This document shows positions 50,822 through 60,446 of a DNA stretch of 64,000 nucleotides, in pieces. Below the pieces are notes generated by a model that searched no databases, had not been told where the DNA came from, and saw only the letters and a list, made by a program, of their open reading frames with translations. The translations under genes and the position numbers were made by a program. Source of the stretch: Streptomyces sp. STR69 (lineage in GTDB: Bacteria; Actinomycetota; Actinomycetes; Streptomycetales; Streptomycetaceae); contig NZ_JALJRY010000025.1 in the NCBI RefSeq assembly GCF_024519455.1, forward strand, positions 79,458 through 143,457. Direction: 5' to 3'. How positions within the stretch are numbered: the stretch's first letter is position 1; the number at the start of each line of letters is the position of its first letter.

Positions 50822-52012
50822 TCACCGCACCGCCAGCACCGCCGATCCGTGCCCGAACAGCCCCTGGTTCGCGGTGATCCCCACCCGCGCCCCGGCTATC
50901 TGCCGGTCACCCGCGTCGCCTCTCAACTGCCAGGTCAACTCGCAGACCTGGGCGATCGCCTGTGCCGGCACCGCCTCCCCGAAGGAGGCCAGCCCGCCGC
51001 TCGCGTTCACCGGTATGCGCCCGCCCAGGGTCGTCGCGCCCTCCCGCAGCAGCTTGGCGCCCCCGCCCTCCGCACACAGCCCCAGATCCTCGTACCACTG
51101 CAACTCCAGGGCGGTGGACAGGTCGTACACCTCGGCCAGGGAGAGGTCCTCGGGGCCGATGCCGGCCTCCTCGTAGGCCGCGCGCGCGATCGACGCCCGG
51201 AAGGTCTCGTCGGGCGGCGGGGCGCCCGCCGCGGAGTCGGTGGCGATGTCCGGGAGGTCCAGCACCGCGTTGGGGTAGCGCGGCGTCACCGTGGACACCG
51301 CGCGGATCCGCACCGGGTCCGCCGCCCCGTGCCGGCGCGCGAACTCCATGCTCGACAGCACGAGGGCGGCCCCGCCGTCCGAGGTGGCGCAGATGTCGAG
51401 CAGCCGCAGCGGATCGGCCACCACCGCCGATGCGGCGACCTCCTCGGCGGAGACCCGCTTGCGGTAGCGCGCGTACGGATTCAGCACGCCCAGGGCGGCG
51501 TTCTTCACCTTCACCTGGGCGAAGTCCTCCGGGGTGTCCCCGTAGAGGGCCATCCGACGGCGCGCGTACAGCCCGAAGTACGTCGGGTTCGTCGCCCCGA
51601 GGACCCGGAAGCGGAGCCAGTCCGGATCGTCGTGCCGGTCCCCGCCGGCCGGCCGGAAGAACCCCTTGGGAGCGGCGTCGGCGCCCACGACCAGCACCAC
51701 GTCCGCGAGCCCGGAAAGGATCTGCGCCCGCGCGGCGTTGACGGCCTGCGCCCCCGATGCGCACGCCGCGTACACGCTCGCCACCCGGGCACCCTGCCAG
51801 CCCAGCGCCTTCGCGAACGTCGCGCCCGCCACATACCCCGGGTACCCGCCACGCACCGTGTCCGCGCCGACGATCGAGCCGACGTCGCGCCACTCCAGTC
51901 CGGCGTCGGCGAGCGCGGCCCGGGCCGCCGCCGTCCCGTACTCGACGAAGCTCCGCCCCCACTTGCCCCAGGGGTGCATGCCCGCACCGAGCACCGCCAC
52001 GTCCCCCGTCAT
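50822..52012 (-). CDS. thiolase-like lipid-transfer protein
   Basis: A 396-residue thiolase-superfamily protein of the SCP-x/lipid-transfer type. Catalytic-region motifs: VYAACASGAQAVNAARAQIL (Cys), AEVYDLSTALELQW and the C-terminal NASGGLASFGEAVPAQAIAQ and GITANQGLFGHGSAVLAV. ATG 52012 overlaps the stop of the upstream OB-fold gene (ATGA). In steroid side-chain degradation such thiolase/OB-fold pairs act as aldolases or thiolases; the substrate here is unknown. Confidence 0.88.
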   Translation of the reverse strand: MTGDVAVLGAGMHPWGKWGRSFVEYGTAAARAALADAGLEWRDVGSIVGADTVRGGYPGYVAGATFAKALGWQGARVASVYAACASGAQAVNAARAQILSGLADVVLVVGADAAPKGFFRPAGGDRHDDPDWLRFRVLGATNPTYFGLYARRRMALYGDTPEDFAQVKVKNAALGVLNPYARYRKRVSAEEVAASAVVADPLRLLDICATSDGGAALVLSSMEFARRHGAADPVRIRAVSTVTPRYPNAVLDLPDIATDSAAGAPPPDETFRASIARAAYEEAGIGPEDLSLAEVYDLSTALELQWYEDLGLCAEGGGAKLLREGATTLGGRIPVNASGGLASFGEAVPAQAIAQVCELTWQLRGDAGDRQIAGARVGITANQGLFGHGSAVLAVR

Positions 52013-52455
52013 GCCGCCACCCCCGTAGGCCGCCAGTGCCAGGTCGTCCAGGTCGTCTCCGTGTCCTCGTCGAGCACACCGGGGACGACCTCCACCTCCA
52101 TGCCCACCGCCAGATCGGCGACGGTGATCCCGGGAACCGCCTGCCCGAGCACCACGATCCGCTCGGACTCCAGCTCCACAGCGATCAACGCGTACGGCTC
52201 CCACGGAAGTTCCGGATCGCTCACATACGGTGACGGTGGCCGGTACCGGCTGTCCGTGTACGACCAGATACGCCCGCGCCGCGACAGCGGGATCTCCTCC
52301 AGATCGCCGCCCGGGCAGCCCGGATTGCGGCAATGGCCGTCCTCACGCGGGAAGAAGACCGAGGCGCACGCCGAGCATCGCGTGCCGAGCAACCGGAAGT
52401 CGTCCCCGTCCCCGGTGAACCAATCGGTGACCACAGGTGTGCGTGTCCGCGACAA
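52009..52455 (-). CDS. DUF35 OB-fold protein, thiolase partner
   Basis: A 148-residue DUF35/OB-fold acyl-CoA-associated protein. The zinc rubredoxin-like element GTRCSACASVFFPRE...CRNPGCPG is followed by the OB fold (RGRIWSYTDSRYRPPSPYVS, VVLGQAVPGITVADLAVGME). TTG 52455 is chosen because GGAGG lies 4 bases upstream; GTG 52434 is an alternative. The 4-base overlap with the thiolase gene implies a complex. Confidence 0.87.
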   Translation of the reverse strand: MSRTRTPVVTDWFTGDGDDFRLLGTRCSACASVFFPREDGHCRNPGCPGGDLEEIPLSRRGRIWSYTDSRYRPPSPYVSDPELPWEPYALIAVELESERIVVLGQAVPGITVADLAVGMEVEVVPGVLDEDTETTWTTWHWRPTGVAA

Positions 52456-52669
52456 CGTCCCTCCACAGCACTGGATCTGACGGAACGTCAGAAGTGTGCC
52501 ACGGGCAACGGAAAATGAGCAGGCCGTTTCGGTGAACCATCGAGCCACCTACGGCGTCGTGATACCGGGAGGGACGGCCGGGGCCCACGGGGGTGGTTCC
52601 GGCCGTTTCCCGTTTAATCGCACGGCCCCCGGAAATACGCCCTCCGCTTGATCGGATACAGTCCGCCGG

Positions 52670-53206
52670 GTGTCCGAAACTCAAGGCTCCGTCCCCAACT
52701 CCGCGCCGGACTCCCACTGTTCGAGCTGTGGATCGCCCTACGGAGAGGGCGTCTCCGGCTGGCCCCGCACCTGCCCGGCCTGCGGCACGGTCGCCTACCG
52801 CAACCCGCTGCCCGTCGCCGTCGCACTCCAGCCCGTGTACGACACGAAGGGCACCGCCCTGGTCGTCATCACCCGAACCGTCGCCCCCGCGCGCGGAGGC
52901 GTCGCCCTGCCGGGCGGCTACGTCGACGACCGCGAGGACTGGCGGCAGGCCCTCGTCCGCGAACTCAGGGAGGAGACTGGCATCGAGGCCGCGAGCCGTG
53001 ACGTACGACTCGTCGACGCCATCAGCTCGCCCGACGGCCATCTCCTGCTCTTCGGGGTCCTCCCCGAACGCCCGGTCGAAACCCTGCCCCAGTCCGCCGC
53101 CACCGACGAGACGGAGGGCTGGCACCTCCTGCGCAGGCCCGAGGAGCTCGCCTTCCCGCTCCACTCCGTGGCGGTCAGGGCCTGGTTCGAAGGCCGGTAC
53201 ATCTGA
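52670..53206 (+). CDS. NUDIX hydrolase with zinc ribbon
   Basis: A 178-residue protein. The N-terminal zinc ribbon (CSSCGSPYGEG, CPACGTVAYRNP) precedes a NUDIX domain with an intact box: GYVDDREDWRQALVREL then REETGIE, matching GX5EX7REUXEEXGU. The arrangement resembles NudC/ADP-ribose-type pyrophosphatases. GTG 52670 is the start. It converges on the GH31 gene with 2 bases between stops. The nucleotide substrate is unknown. Confidence 0.9.
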   Translation: MSETQGSVPNSAPDSHCSSCGSPYGEGVSGWPRTCPACGTVAYRNPLPVAVALQPVYDTKGTALVVITRTVAPARGGVALPGGYVDDREDWRQALVRELREETGIEAASRDVRLVDAISSPDGHLLLFGVLPERPVETLPQSAATDETEGWHLLRRPEELAFPLHSVAVRAWFEGRYI

Positions 53207-53208
53207 GG

Positions 53209-55575
53209 TCAGACCTCGCCCAGCCCGCGCACCCGCACCGGGTAGGAGGGCGCGCTCACGCCGTCCTCCGACTCCCGCTCCACGACCACCCGCCGGCCCG
53301 CCCAGCGGGCGACGTACCGCTCGATCTCCGGTTCGTCCCAACCGTCGCCCGCGTCCGGCACCATCAGCCCGCCCCCGGTCCGACCACGGGCGGGCGCCCA
53401 CACCTCCAACTCAAGGCCGCCGTCCGCACCGCGCACCGGCAGCACTGCACCCGCGCGCGCGAAGACCGGAATCCGCGACAACGGGGCGTCGACGAGGACC
53501 TGGGCCGGCCCCTCGTACGCCCGCTCCGTCTCCGTGTCGTACCAGCGCCCCCTGGGCAACTGCACCGCACGCCGGTCCGACCCGGGGTTGAGCACCGGCG
53601 CCACCAGGAGGCAGTCGCCCAGCAGGAAGGCGTCCTCGCAGTCCCGTAGCGCACGATCCTCCGGAGCACCCCACCACAGGGGCCGCACATACGGCGCCCC
53701 GGTCCGCCGCGCCAGATGCGCCAGCGTCATGAAGTACGGCAGCAGCCGCCGTCTCTCGACGAGCGCCACGCGCGCGTGCTCCAGCACGTCGGCACCGAAC
53801 TCCCAGGGCTCGCGACGCCCCGCCCGCAGACTCGCGTGCGTACGGAACAGCGGCAGATACGCGCCCAGTTGGAACCAGCGCAGATACAGCTCGGGCGACG
53901 GACTCCCGTCGAAGCCGCCCACGTCCGGACCCGAGTACGGCACCCCGCACAGCCCCAGCCCCATCACCAGCGACAGCGAGGCCCGCAGCCCCGGCCAGCC
54001 GGTGGCCACATCGCCGGACCAGGCGCCCCCGTAGGCCTGCATCCCGGCCCACCCCGAACGCGAGAAGAGGAACGGCCGCTCCTGGGGGGCCAGTTCACGC
54101 AACGCCTCGTAGGCCGCCCTGGCCATGCACAGCGCGTACACGTTGTGCGCCTCACGATGGTCACCGCCCCGCCCCTCCAGGCCGTGCCGGGCCGAACGCG
54201 GCAGCGTCGACTCCCCGAAGGCGGCGAACGACGTGGGCTCGTTCATGTCGTGCCAGAAACCCGCGAACCCCTGCCCGAGCCGCTCCTGGTAGAGCCCGCC
54301 CCACCACTCACTCACGCGCGCGTGAGTGAAGTCCGGGAAGACCGCCTCCCCGGGCCATACAACGCCCCGCACCAACCGCCCCGACGCGTCCCGCACGAAG
54401 GCGTCCACGGCCGTCCCGCTGTCATAGACGGCGTTCCCGGGCTCGGCCTTCACCGCGGGATCGACGATCGACACCAGCCGGATGCCGTCCCGCCGCAACT
54501 CCTCGGCGAGCACCGGCAGCTTCGGGAACCGCTCGTGGTCGACGGTGAACACCTGGTGCTCGTCGTAGTGGTCGATGTCCAGGTGGACGGCGTCCAGCGG
54601 CAGACCACGCTCCTGGTAGCCGGCGACGATCCGCCGCACTTCCTGCTCACTGCCGAAGCCCCACCGCGCGTGATGATGCCCCAGCGCCCACGCCGGCGGC
54701 AGCGCGGGAGCACCGGTCAGCGAGACCCAGGCGTGCAGCACGCGCGCGGGAGTGCCCACGATCACCCAGCAGCGCAGCGGACCGCCGTCCATCCGCAGCT
54801 CGGACGCCCCCGCCCGGTCGTGCCCGGAACCGGCACCCTCCTCGCCCTCCCGCAGTGTCACCGTGCCGTCCCAGGAGGTGTCGTGGAACACCAGATGGGT
54901 GGCCGCGTCGGCCACCACCAGCTGCACCGGCATCGTGATGTACAGCGGATCGTCACCCAGTCCGAACGAATGCCCGGGGTCGGTGTTCCACAGCCGGTAC
55001 GTCCCGTCGCGCAGCCGGGGGCCCGACGCGCGCCCACCGAGCCCGAAGAACCGGGCGTCCGCGGCCACCTCCGACCGCTGCATCCAGCGAGCCGTGCCCC
55101 CGCCCACCGGCTCCCACCAGCGTGGCGGCAGATCCCGGCGCAGGGTCACACCACCGGGCGTACGCACCTCGACCGCGCCGTGCCGCGACACGGCGACCGT
55201 CACCCGCTCCGCCACGACCCGCCAGCCGCCGTCCTTGTCCGGCTCCAGGACGGCCCGGGGGTCCGGCTCGGGGCACCGCCCGGCAAGCGCGTACGAAGGC
55301 TCCGGAGCGGCCCCGTCCCAGCCCCAGAAGACCGCCCCGTTCACGGCGACGGTGATGCGCAGTTCGGAACGGCTGAACCGGATGACTCCGCCCCCCGGCC
55401 CGGGCTCCGCCTCCTGCACCGGCCCGGGCACACGCGCCCGCTCGGCCCCCCGCGCGGGCAACCCGGTGGCGTCGGCACGCTTCCTGCGCCACGCCGCGCG
55501 TACGGTACGCAACCCCTGCGCCGCCCCCGTCGAACCGACCACCTTCACCGAACGCACCAGGTCACGACCATCCAT
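53209..55575 (-). CDS. GH31 alpha-glucosidase
   Basis: A 788-residue family 31 glycoside hydrolase. The nucleophile is Asp443 in GFWHDMNEPTSF, the acid/base is Asp522 in WSGDVATGWPGL. The GH31 approach segments LPPAWALGHHHARWGFGSEQ and LPLDAVHLDIDHYDEHQVFT are clear. There is no signal peptide, so it is cytosolic, acting on alpha-glucosides. ATG 55575 is preferred; GTG 55584 is possible. It is divergent from the acetoacetyl-CoA synthetase gene. Confidence 0.93.
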   Translation of the reverse strand: MDGRDLVRSVKVVGSTGAAQGLRTVRAAWRRKRADATGLPARGAERARVPGPVQEAEPGPGGGVIRFSRSELRITVAVNGAVFWGWDGAAPEPSYALAGRCPEPDPRAVLEPDKDGGWRVVAERVTVAVSRHGAVEVRTPGGVTLRRDLPPRWWEPVGGGTARWMQRSEVAADARFFGLGGRASGPRLRDGTYRLWNTDPGHSFGLGDDPLYITMPVQLVVADAATHLVFHDTSWDGTVTLREGEEGAGSGHDRAGASELRMDGGPLRCWVIVGTPARVLHAWVSLTGAPALPPAWALGHHHARWGFGSEQEVRRIVAGYQERGLPLDAVHLDIDHYDEHQVFTVDHERFPKLPVLAEELRRDGIRLVSIVDPAVKAEPGNAVYDSGTAVDAFVRDASGRLVRGVVWPGEAVFPDFTHARVSEWWGGLYQERLGQGFAGFWHDMNEPTSFAAFGESTLPRSARHGLEGRGGDHREAHNVYALCMARAAYEALRELAPQERPFLFSRSGWAGMQAYGGAWSGDVATGWPGLRASLSLVMGLGLCGVPYSGPDVGGFDGSPSPELYLRWFQLGAYLPLFRTHASLRAGRREPWEFGADVLEHARVALVERRRLLPYFMTLAHLARRTGAPYVRPLWWGAPEDRALRDCEDAFLLGDCLLVAPVLNPGSDRRAVQLPRGRWYDTETERAYEGPAQVLVDAPLSRIPVFARAGAVLPVRGADGGLELEVWAPARGRTGGGLMVPDAGDGWDEPEIERYVARWAGRRVVVERESEDGVSAPSYPVRVRGLGEV

Positions 55576-55789
55576 GCTGCTCACCCTGCCATTACGGGCC
55601 GCGGATAACCGCTTCGTTCAACTTCCGTTCACCCGTGGTGGGACCACATCTTCACGGCGCGGACTATGTGGAGCGTGCCCTGGTGCAGAAGTCGATCACA
55701 TGGCATCGTCCGTGTCAGCCGCGTCACGCGCACACCCCCGCACGTGCGCGACCGACGCACACGACGCGCACAGTCCCGGGAGCCGCCCC

Positions 55790-57757
55790 ATGTCGACCGC
55801 GAACCCCCTGCCGCTCTGGCAGCCAGATCCGGAACGCATCGCCCAGGCACAGGTCAGCAGGTTCCAGACCTGGGCGGCCGAACACCACGGAGCCCCGGCC
55901 GGCGGCGGCTACGCGGCACTGCACCGCTGGTCCGTCGACGAACTGGACACGTTCTGGCAGGCCGTCACCGAGTGGTTCGACGTCCGCTTCTCGACCCCCT
56001 ACGCGCGCGTGCTCGGCGACCGCTCGATGCCGGGCGCCCACTGGTTCCCCGGAGCGACCCTCAACTACGCCGAGCACGCCCTGCGCGCGAGCGCGACCCG
56101 CGCTCACGAACCGGCCCTCCTGTACGTCGACGAGACCCACGAACCGCGCCCGGTCACCTGGGCGGAACTGCGCCGCCAGGTCGGCTCCCTGGCCGCCGAA
56201 CTGCGCGCTCTGGGCGTACGCCCCGGAGACCGCGTCAGCGGCTACCTCCCGAACATCCCGCAGGCCGTCGTCGCCCTGCTCGCCACGGCCGCCGTGGGCG
56301 GCGTCTGGACGTCCTGTGCCCCCGACTTCGGCGCCCGCAGCGTCCTCGACCGCTTCCAACAGGTCGAACCGGTCGTCCTGTTCACCGTCGACGGCTACCG
56401 CTACGGCGGCAAGGAGCACGACCGCCGCGACACGGTCGCCGAACTCCGGCGCGAACTGCCCACCCTGCGCGCGGTGGTCCACATCCCGCTCCTGGGCACC
56501 GACGCCCCCGAAGGCGCCCTGGACTGGTCGTCCCTGACCTCGGCCGACGTTGACCCCGTCTTCGAAGAGGTCCCCTTCGAGCACCCCCTCTGGGTGCTCT
56601 ACTCCTCGGGCACGACAGGCCTCCCCAAGGCCATCGTCCAGTCCCAGGGCGGCATCCTCGTGGAACACCTCAAACAACTAGGCCTGCACTGCGACCTGGG
56701 CCCCGAGGACCGCTTCTTCTGGTACACGTCCACCGGCTGGATGATGTGGAACTTCCTCGTCTCCGGCCTCCTGACCGGCACGACGATCGTCCTCTACGAC
56801 GGCAGCCCCGGGTACCCCGACACAGGCGCCCAGTGGCGCATCGCCGAACGCACCGGAGCGACCCTCTACGGCACCTCGGCCGCGTATGTCATGGCGTGCC
56901 GCAAGGCCGGCGTGCACCCGTCAAGCGACTTCGACCTCTCCAAGGTGAAGTGCGTAGCCACCACAGGATCACCGCTGCCGCCCGACGGATTCCGCTGGCT
57001 GCACGACGAGGTCCGCGACGACCTGTGGATCGCCTCGGTCAGCGGCGGCACGGACGTCTGCTCCTGCTTCGCGGGAGCCGTACCCACCCTCCCGGTGTAC
57101 ATCGGTGAACTCCAGGCCGCCGGCCTGGGCACCGATCTCCAGTCCTGGGACCCGAACGGCGAACCCCTGGTCGACGAGGTCGGCGAGTTGGTGGTCACCA
57201 ATCCCATGCCGTCCATGCCGATCTACTTCTGGAACGACCCCGAAGGCACTCGCTATCACGACAGCTACTTCGACACCTACCCCGGAGTGTGGCGCCACGG
57301 CGACTGGATCACCGTCACCTCCCGGGGCTCCGTCGTCATCCACGGCCGCTCCGACTCCACGCTCAACCGCCAAGGCGTGCGCATGGGTTCGGCCGACATC
57401 TACGAAGCGGTCGAACGGCTCCCGGAGATCAAGGAGTCCCTCGTCATCGGCATCGAACAGCCCGACGGCGGCTACTGGATGCCCCTCTTCGTGCACCTCG
57501 CCCCCGGAGCCGTCCTGGACGACGCCCTCCTGGGCCGCATCAAGCAGACGATCCGCGAACAACTCTCCCCACGCCACGTCCCCGACGAGGTCATCGAGGT
57601 CCCCGGCGTCCCGCACACCCTCACCGGAAAACGCATCGAGGTACCCGTCAAACGCCTCCTCCAGGGCACCCCGTTGGACAAGGCGGTCAACCCGGGCTCC
57701 ATCGACAACCTCGACCTGCTGAGCTTCTACGAGGACCTCGCCCGCAAACGCGCCTGA
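55790..57757 (+). CDS. acetoacetyl-CoA synthetase
   Basis: A 655-residue ANL-superfamily ligase, the normal length for AACS. The N-terminus (WAAEHHGAPAGGGYAALHRW) and the sequence WFPGATLNYAEHAL are typical. The AMP-binding P-loop is LYSSGTTGLPKAIVQSQGG, followed by TSTGWMMWNFLVSGLL, and the C-terminal adenylation lysine is in PHTLTGKRIEVPVKRLL. It activates acetoacetate to acetoacetyl-CoA with ATP. ATG 55790 has GGGAG 7 bases upstream. An inverted repeat GTGGT-ggg-ACCAC lies at 55635-55647 upstream. Confidence 0.94.
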   Translation: MSTANPLPLWQPDPERIAQAQVSRFQTWAAEHHGAPAGGGYAALHRWSVDELDTFWQAVTEWFDVRFSTPYARVLGDRSMPGAHWFPGATLNYAEHALRASATRAHEPALLYVDETHEPRPVTWAELRRQVGSLAAELRALGVRPGDRVSGYLPNIPQAVVALLATAAVGGVWTSCAPDFGARSVLDRFQQVEPVVLFTVDGYRYGGKEHDRRDTVAELRRELPTLRAVVHIPLLGTDAPEGALDWSSLTSADVDPVFEEVPFEHPLWVLYSSGTTGLPKAIVQSQGGILVEHLKQLGLHCDLGPEDRFFWYTSTGWMMWNFLVSGLLTGTTIVLYDGSPGYPDTGAQWRIAERTGATLYGTSAAYVMACRKAGVHPSSDFDLSKVKCVATTGSPLPPDGFRWLHDEVRDDLWIASVSGGTDVCSCFAGAVPTLPVYIGELQAAGLGTDLQSWDPNGEPLVDEVGELVVTNPMPSMPIYFWNDPEGTRYHDSYFDTYPGVWRHGDWITVTSRGSVVIHGRSDSTLNRQGVRMGSADIYEAVERLPEIKESLVIGIEQPDGGYWMPLFVHLAPGAVLDDALLGRIKQTIREQLSPRHVPDEVIEVPGVPHTLTGKRIEVPVKRLLQGTPLDKAVNPGSIDNLDLLSFYEDLARKRA

Positions 57758-57778
57758 TCGCCCTCCCGTAGAGGCCGA

Positions 57779-59104
57779 TCACCCTCCATAGGTGGCCTCC
57801 GACTCGCCCTCGCCGAGCACGGCGGCGAAGTCCGAGGCCAGCCGCATCGCGTCGGCCGGTTCGAGTTCGGCGACGGAGATCCGTACCCCCGGCTCGGACG
57901 CCAGCCGGAACCGCGCCCCCGCGGCGACCCACCAGCCGTACGACCGCAGCCCGTTGACCACGGCGGACTCGTCCCGTACCGGCACCCAGAGATTCATCCC
58001 GCTCACCCCGTGCGACGTGATCTCCCTGCCGCCCAGCTCCGTGCGGAGGGTCTCCCGGCGCAGTTCGTACGCCTCTTGAGCGCGCGTGACCAACGCGCGC
58101 GTGCCGTCGTCCGTCATCAGCCCATGGACGGTCTCCTGGAGGAGATGACTCACCCAGCCGGACGTCAGCAGCAACCGCCCGTCGTGCCGGGCCAGCGTGG
58201 TCCGATCGCAGGCCGCCGCGGCCCACCGCAGGTCGGTGCCGAGGAACTTGCTCACCGTCCGCACATGCACCCAACGCGGCAACCCACCGGAAGCCAGCGA
58301 CCGCAGGGGAGCACCCGCCACGGCGGACGCGTGATCGTTCTCCACGACGAGTACCTCGGGCCCCTCCCGGAGCACCTCGACAAGGGCGTCACGGCGCGCG
58401 GCCGAGAAGCTGCCGCCGTACGGATTCTGCGCCCGGGGACTGCACACCACGGCACGCACACCCGCCCGCAGCGCCACGCGCAGCGCATCGGGACGCAGCC
58501 CCTCGTCATCCACGGCGACCGGCACGCTCCGCAGCCCCAACGCCGTGACCAGATCCAGCAGATGGTGATACCCGGGGTCCTCCATGGCCACCGCGTCCCC
58601 GGGCCGCAACTCCACCGACAGCAGCCGCCCGATCAGATCCAGCGCCCCGTGCGCGAAGGTCACCTGTTCCACGGGTACACCGTCGTGTCCCAGCCAGTCC
58701 CGTACGGCCTCCTCCAACCGCGCCAGCCGAGGCGTCGACCGGTGCGACCGCGCACCAGGGGACAGCCGCGAGGGCGGCACCAACGCGGGCAGGAAGAGCG
58801 GGTCGGGGTGCCCGCCGGCCAGATCCCGCAGACCCTCCGGGACCCGGGGCGGCCGTCGGGACGCCACCGAGGGGGCCTGCGCCACCACGGTCCCGCCCCG
58901 CCCACGCGTGACGACGATGCCTCGCTGCCGCAACTCCTTGTACGCGGTGGCGACCGTGCCCGGGCTCACCCCGAGCTCGTCCGCGAGCCGCCGTACCGGA
59001 GGCAGCGCGGCATCCGGCCCCAGCGAACCCTCGGCCACAGACCGCTCGACGGACGCAGCAATCCCCTTGGCCGTCGTACCACTGATCCCATATTGTATTG
59101 CCAC
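57779..59104 (-). CDS. MocR-type GntR regulator
   Basis: A 441-residue MocR regulator. Residues ~10-75 hold the GntR winged HTH (RRLADELGVSPGTVATAYKE). The aminotransferase-like domain follows, with the PLP-lysine in VRTVSKFLGTDLRWA and the site CSPRAQNPYGGS. GTG 59104 has no ribosome-binding site; TACATA (59129-59124) some 20 bases upstream suggests a leaderless message. It is divergent from an MFS gene around the palindrome at 59114-59129, so that exporter is its likely target. Confidence 0.88.
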   Translation of the reverse strand: MAIQYGISGTTAKGIAASVERSVAEGSLGPDAALPPVRRLADELGVSPGTVATAYKELRQRGIVVTRGRGGTVVAQAPSVASRRPPRVPEGLRDLAGGHPDPLFLPALVPPSRLSPGARSHRSTPRLARLEEAVRDWLGHDGVPVEQVTFAHGALDLIGRLLSVELRPGDAVAMEDPGYHHLLDLVTALGLRSVPVAVDDEGLRPDALRVALRAGVRAVVCSPRAQNPYGGSFSAARRDALVEVLREGPEVLVVENDHASAVAGAPLRSLASGGLPRWVHVRTVSKFLGTDLRWAAAACDRTTLARHDGRLLLTSGWVSHLLQETVHGLMTDDGTRALVTRAQEAYELRRETLRTELGGREITSHGVSGMNLWVPVRDESAVVNGLRSYGWWVAAGARFRLASEPGVRISVAELEPADAMRLASDFAAVLGEGESEATYGG

Positions 59105-59113
59105 GTCATCAAC

Positions 59114-59129
59114 TATGTATCAATACATA
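59114..59129. promoter_or_regulatory. AT-rich palindrome, MocR operator candidate
   Basis: Perfect inverted repeat TATGTAT-ca-ATACATA, with a related TATTGTAT nearby (59092-59099), in the 45-base gap between divergent mocR and MFS starts. An AT-rich island of this sort is rare here. It overlaps the likely -10 elements in both directions. Confidence 0.65.
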
Positions 59130-59149
59130 ATTCGATGCAAGGGGGAGCA

Positions 59150-60424
59150 GTGAGCACGACCCGCCGCACAGCCGCACGGCCGAAACGCATACCCGGAGGA
59201 CGCGACGGTCGCAGAATGCTCGCGATCACCCTCGTCGACCGCACCGGCAGCGGCCTGTGGGCCACCGTGTCAGTCCTGTACTTCACCTACGTCTCGCATC
59301 TCTCCGTCGCCCAGGTCGGCACCCTCGCCGCGATCGCGGGAGCCATCGGCATCGCCGGCGCACCCCTGGGCGGTCGCCTCGCCGACCGTTTCCCGCTCAC
59401 CCGCGTCCTCACCACCCTCCAACTCCTGCGCGCCCTCGCATCCTTCGCCCTGCTCACCACGGACAACTACGTCCTCCTGATCGCCTTCTCGGCCGCCGGC
59501 GGCTTCGGCGACCGCGCCGCCAACGTGCTCACCAAGCTCTACGCCACCCGCGTGGCCGGACCGGACCGCATCCGCTACCAGGCCATCAGCCGAACCGTCG
59601 CCAACGCGGGCTGGGCCCTGGGCGGTCTCGCCGCAGCGGGCGCACTCGCCCTCGGCACAACCGCCGCCTACCACTGGCTCCTTCTCGGTGACGCCCTCTC
59701 CTTCGTCGCCGTCGCGACGCTCACCGTGCGCTGCGGTGAACCCCCGTCACCACAGCGCGTCATCGCGACATCGAAGGACGCACCACCCGCGAGCAAGCCC
59801 CAGAACCCCTGGCGCGACCGCATCTACCTCGCCTACGTCGCGACCGAGACCGTCCTCTTCCTCGACGACGCCGTCTTCAAGGTAGGCCTGCCGTTGTGGA
59901 TTGCCCACGCCAGCGAGGCGCCGCACGGCCTGGCACCCCTGCTGATGGTCCTCAACAACGTGATGGTCGTGGCCCTCCAAGTGCCCATGGCCCGCTTCGG
60001 CACCACCACGACAGCCGCCCGCAACCTGCTGATTCCGCTCTCCGCCGCCTTCGCCCTGGGCGGGACCACCCTCGCCCTCTCCGCCACCGGCGGAGCCGTC
60101 ACCGCGACGGTGCTCCTCACCGCTTCTGCAGCCGCCTTCACCATGGCGGAAATGCTGCACGCCACCGTCTCGTGGGAACTCTCCGTCGCCCTCGCACCCG
60201 GCACCGCACAAGGCGCCTACCTCGGCGTCCACGGACTCGCCCAGTCCACCCAGCGCAGCATCGGCCCACTGGCGGTCACCGCGGCCATCGCCACCGGCCC
60301 TCTCGGCTGGACCGTCTTCGGTTCCGTCATCGCCCTGACCTGCGTGATTCAGCACCGTATGGTCCGCGAGCCACTCGCCCGGACGCCGTTGTCAGTGCCG
60401 CCGGTTACTGTGAGTGAGCATTGA
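59150..60424 (+). CDS. MFS transporter
   Basis: A 424-residue, 12-helix MFS protein of the drug:H+ antiporter-like type. Motif A is GGRLADRFPLTRVL between helices 2 and 3. GTG 59150 follows GGGGGAG; ATG 59135 upstream is the alternative. It is divergent from a MocR regulator, which suggests inducible export or uptake of a small amine or amino-acid-like compound (inference). The next gene starts 23 bases after the stop. Confidence 0.87.
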   Translation: MSTTRRTAARPKRIPGGRDGRRMLAITLVDRTGSGLWATVSVLYFTYVSHLSVAQVGTLAAIAGAIGIAGAPLGGRLADRFPLTRVLTTLQLLRALASFALLTTDNYVLLIAFSAAGGFGDRAANVLTKLYATRVAGPDRIRYQAISRTVANAGWALGGLAAAGALALGTTAAYHWLLLGDALSFVAVATLTVRCGEPPSPQRVIATSKDAPPASKPQNPWRDRIYLAYVATETVLFLDDAVFKVGLPLWIAHASEAPHGLAPLLMVLNNVMVVALQVPMARFGTTTTAARNLLIPLSAAFALGGTTLALSATGGAVTATVLLTASAAAFTMAEMLHATVSWELSVALAPGTAQGAYLGVHGLAQSTQRSIGPLAVTAAIATGPLGWTVFGSVIALTCVIQHRMVREPLARTPLSVPPVTVSEH

Positions 60425-60446
60425 TCGACAGCGCACAGGGGGAAAC

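Noticed and set aside
49079..52480. 1133-codon plus-strand frame
   Set aside because: It lies antisense to the GGDEF and thiolase genes, is low complexity and rich in Arg/His/Gly, and matches no family.
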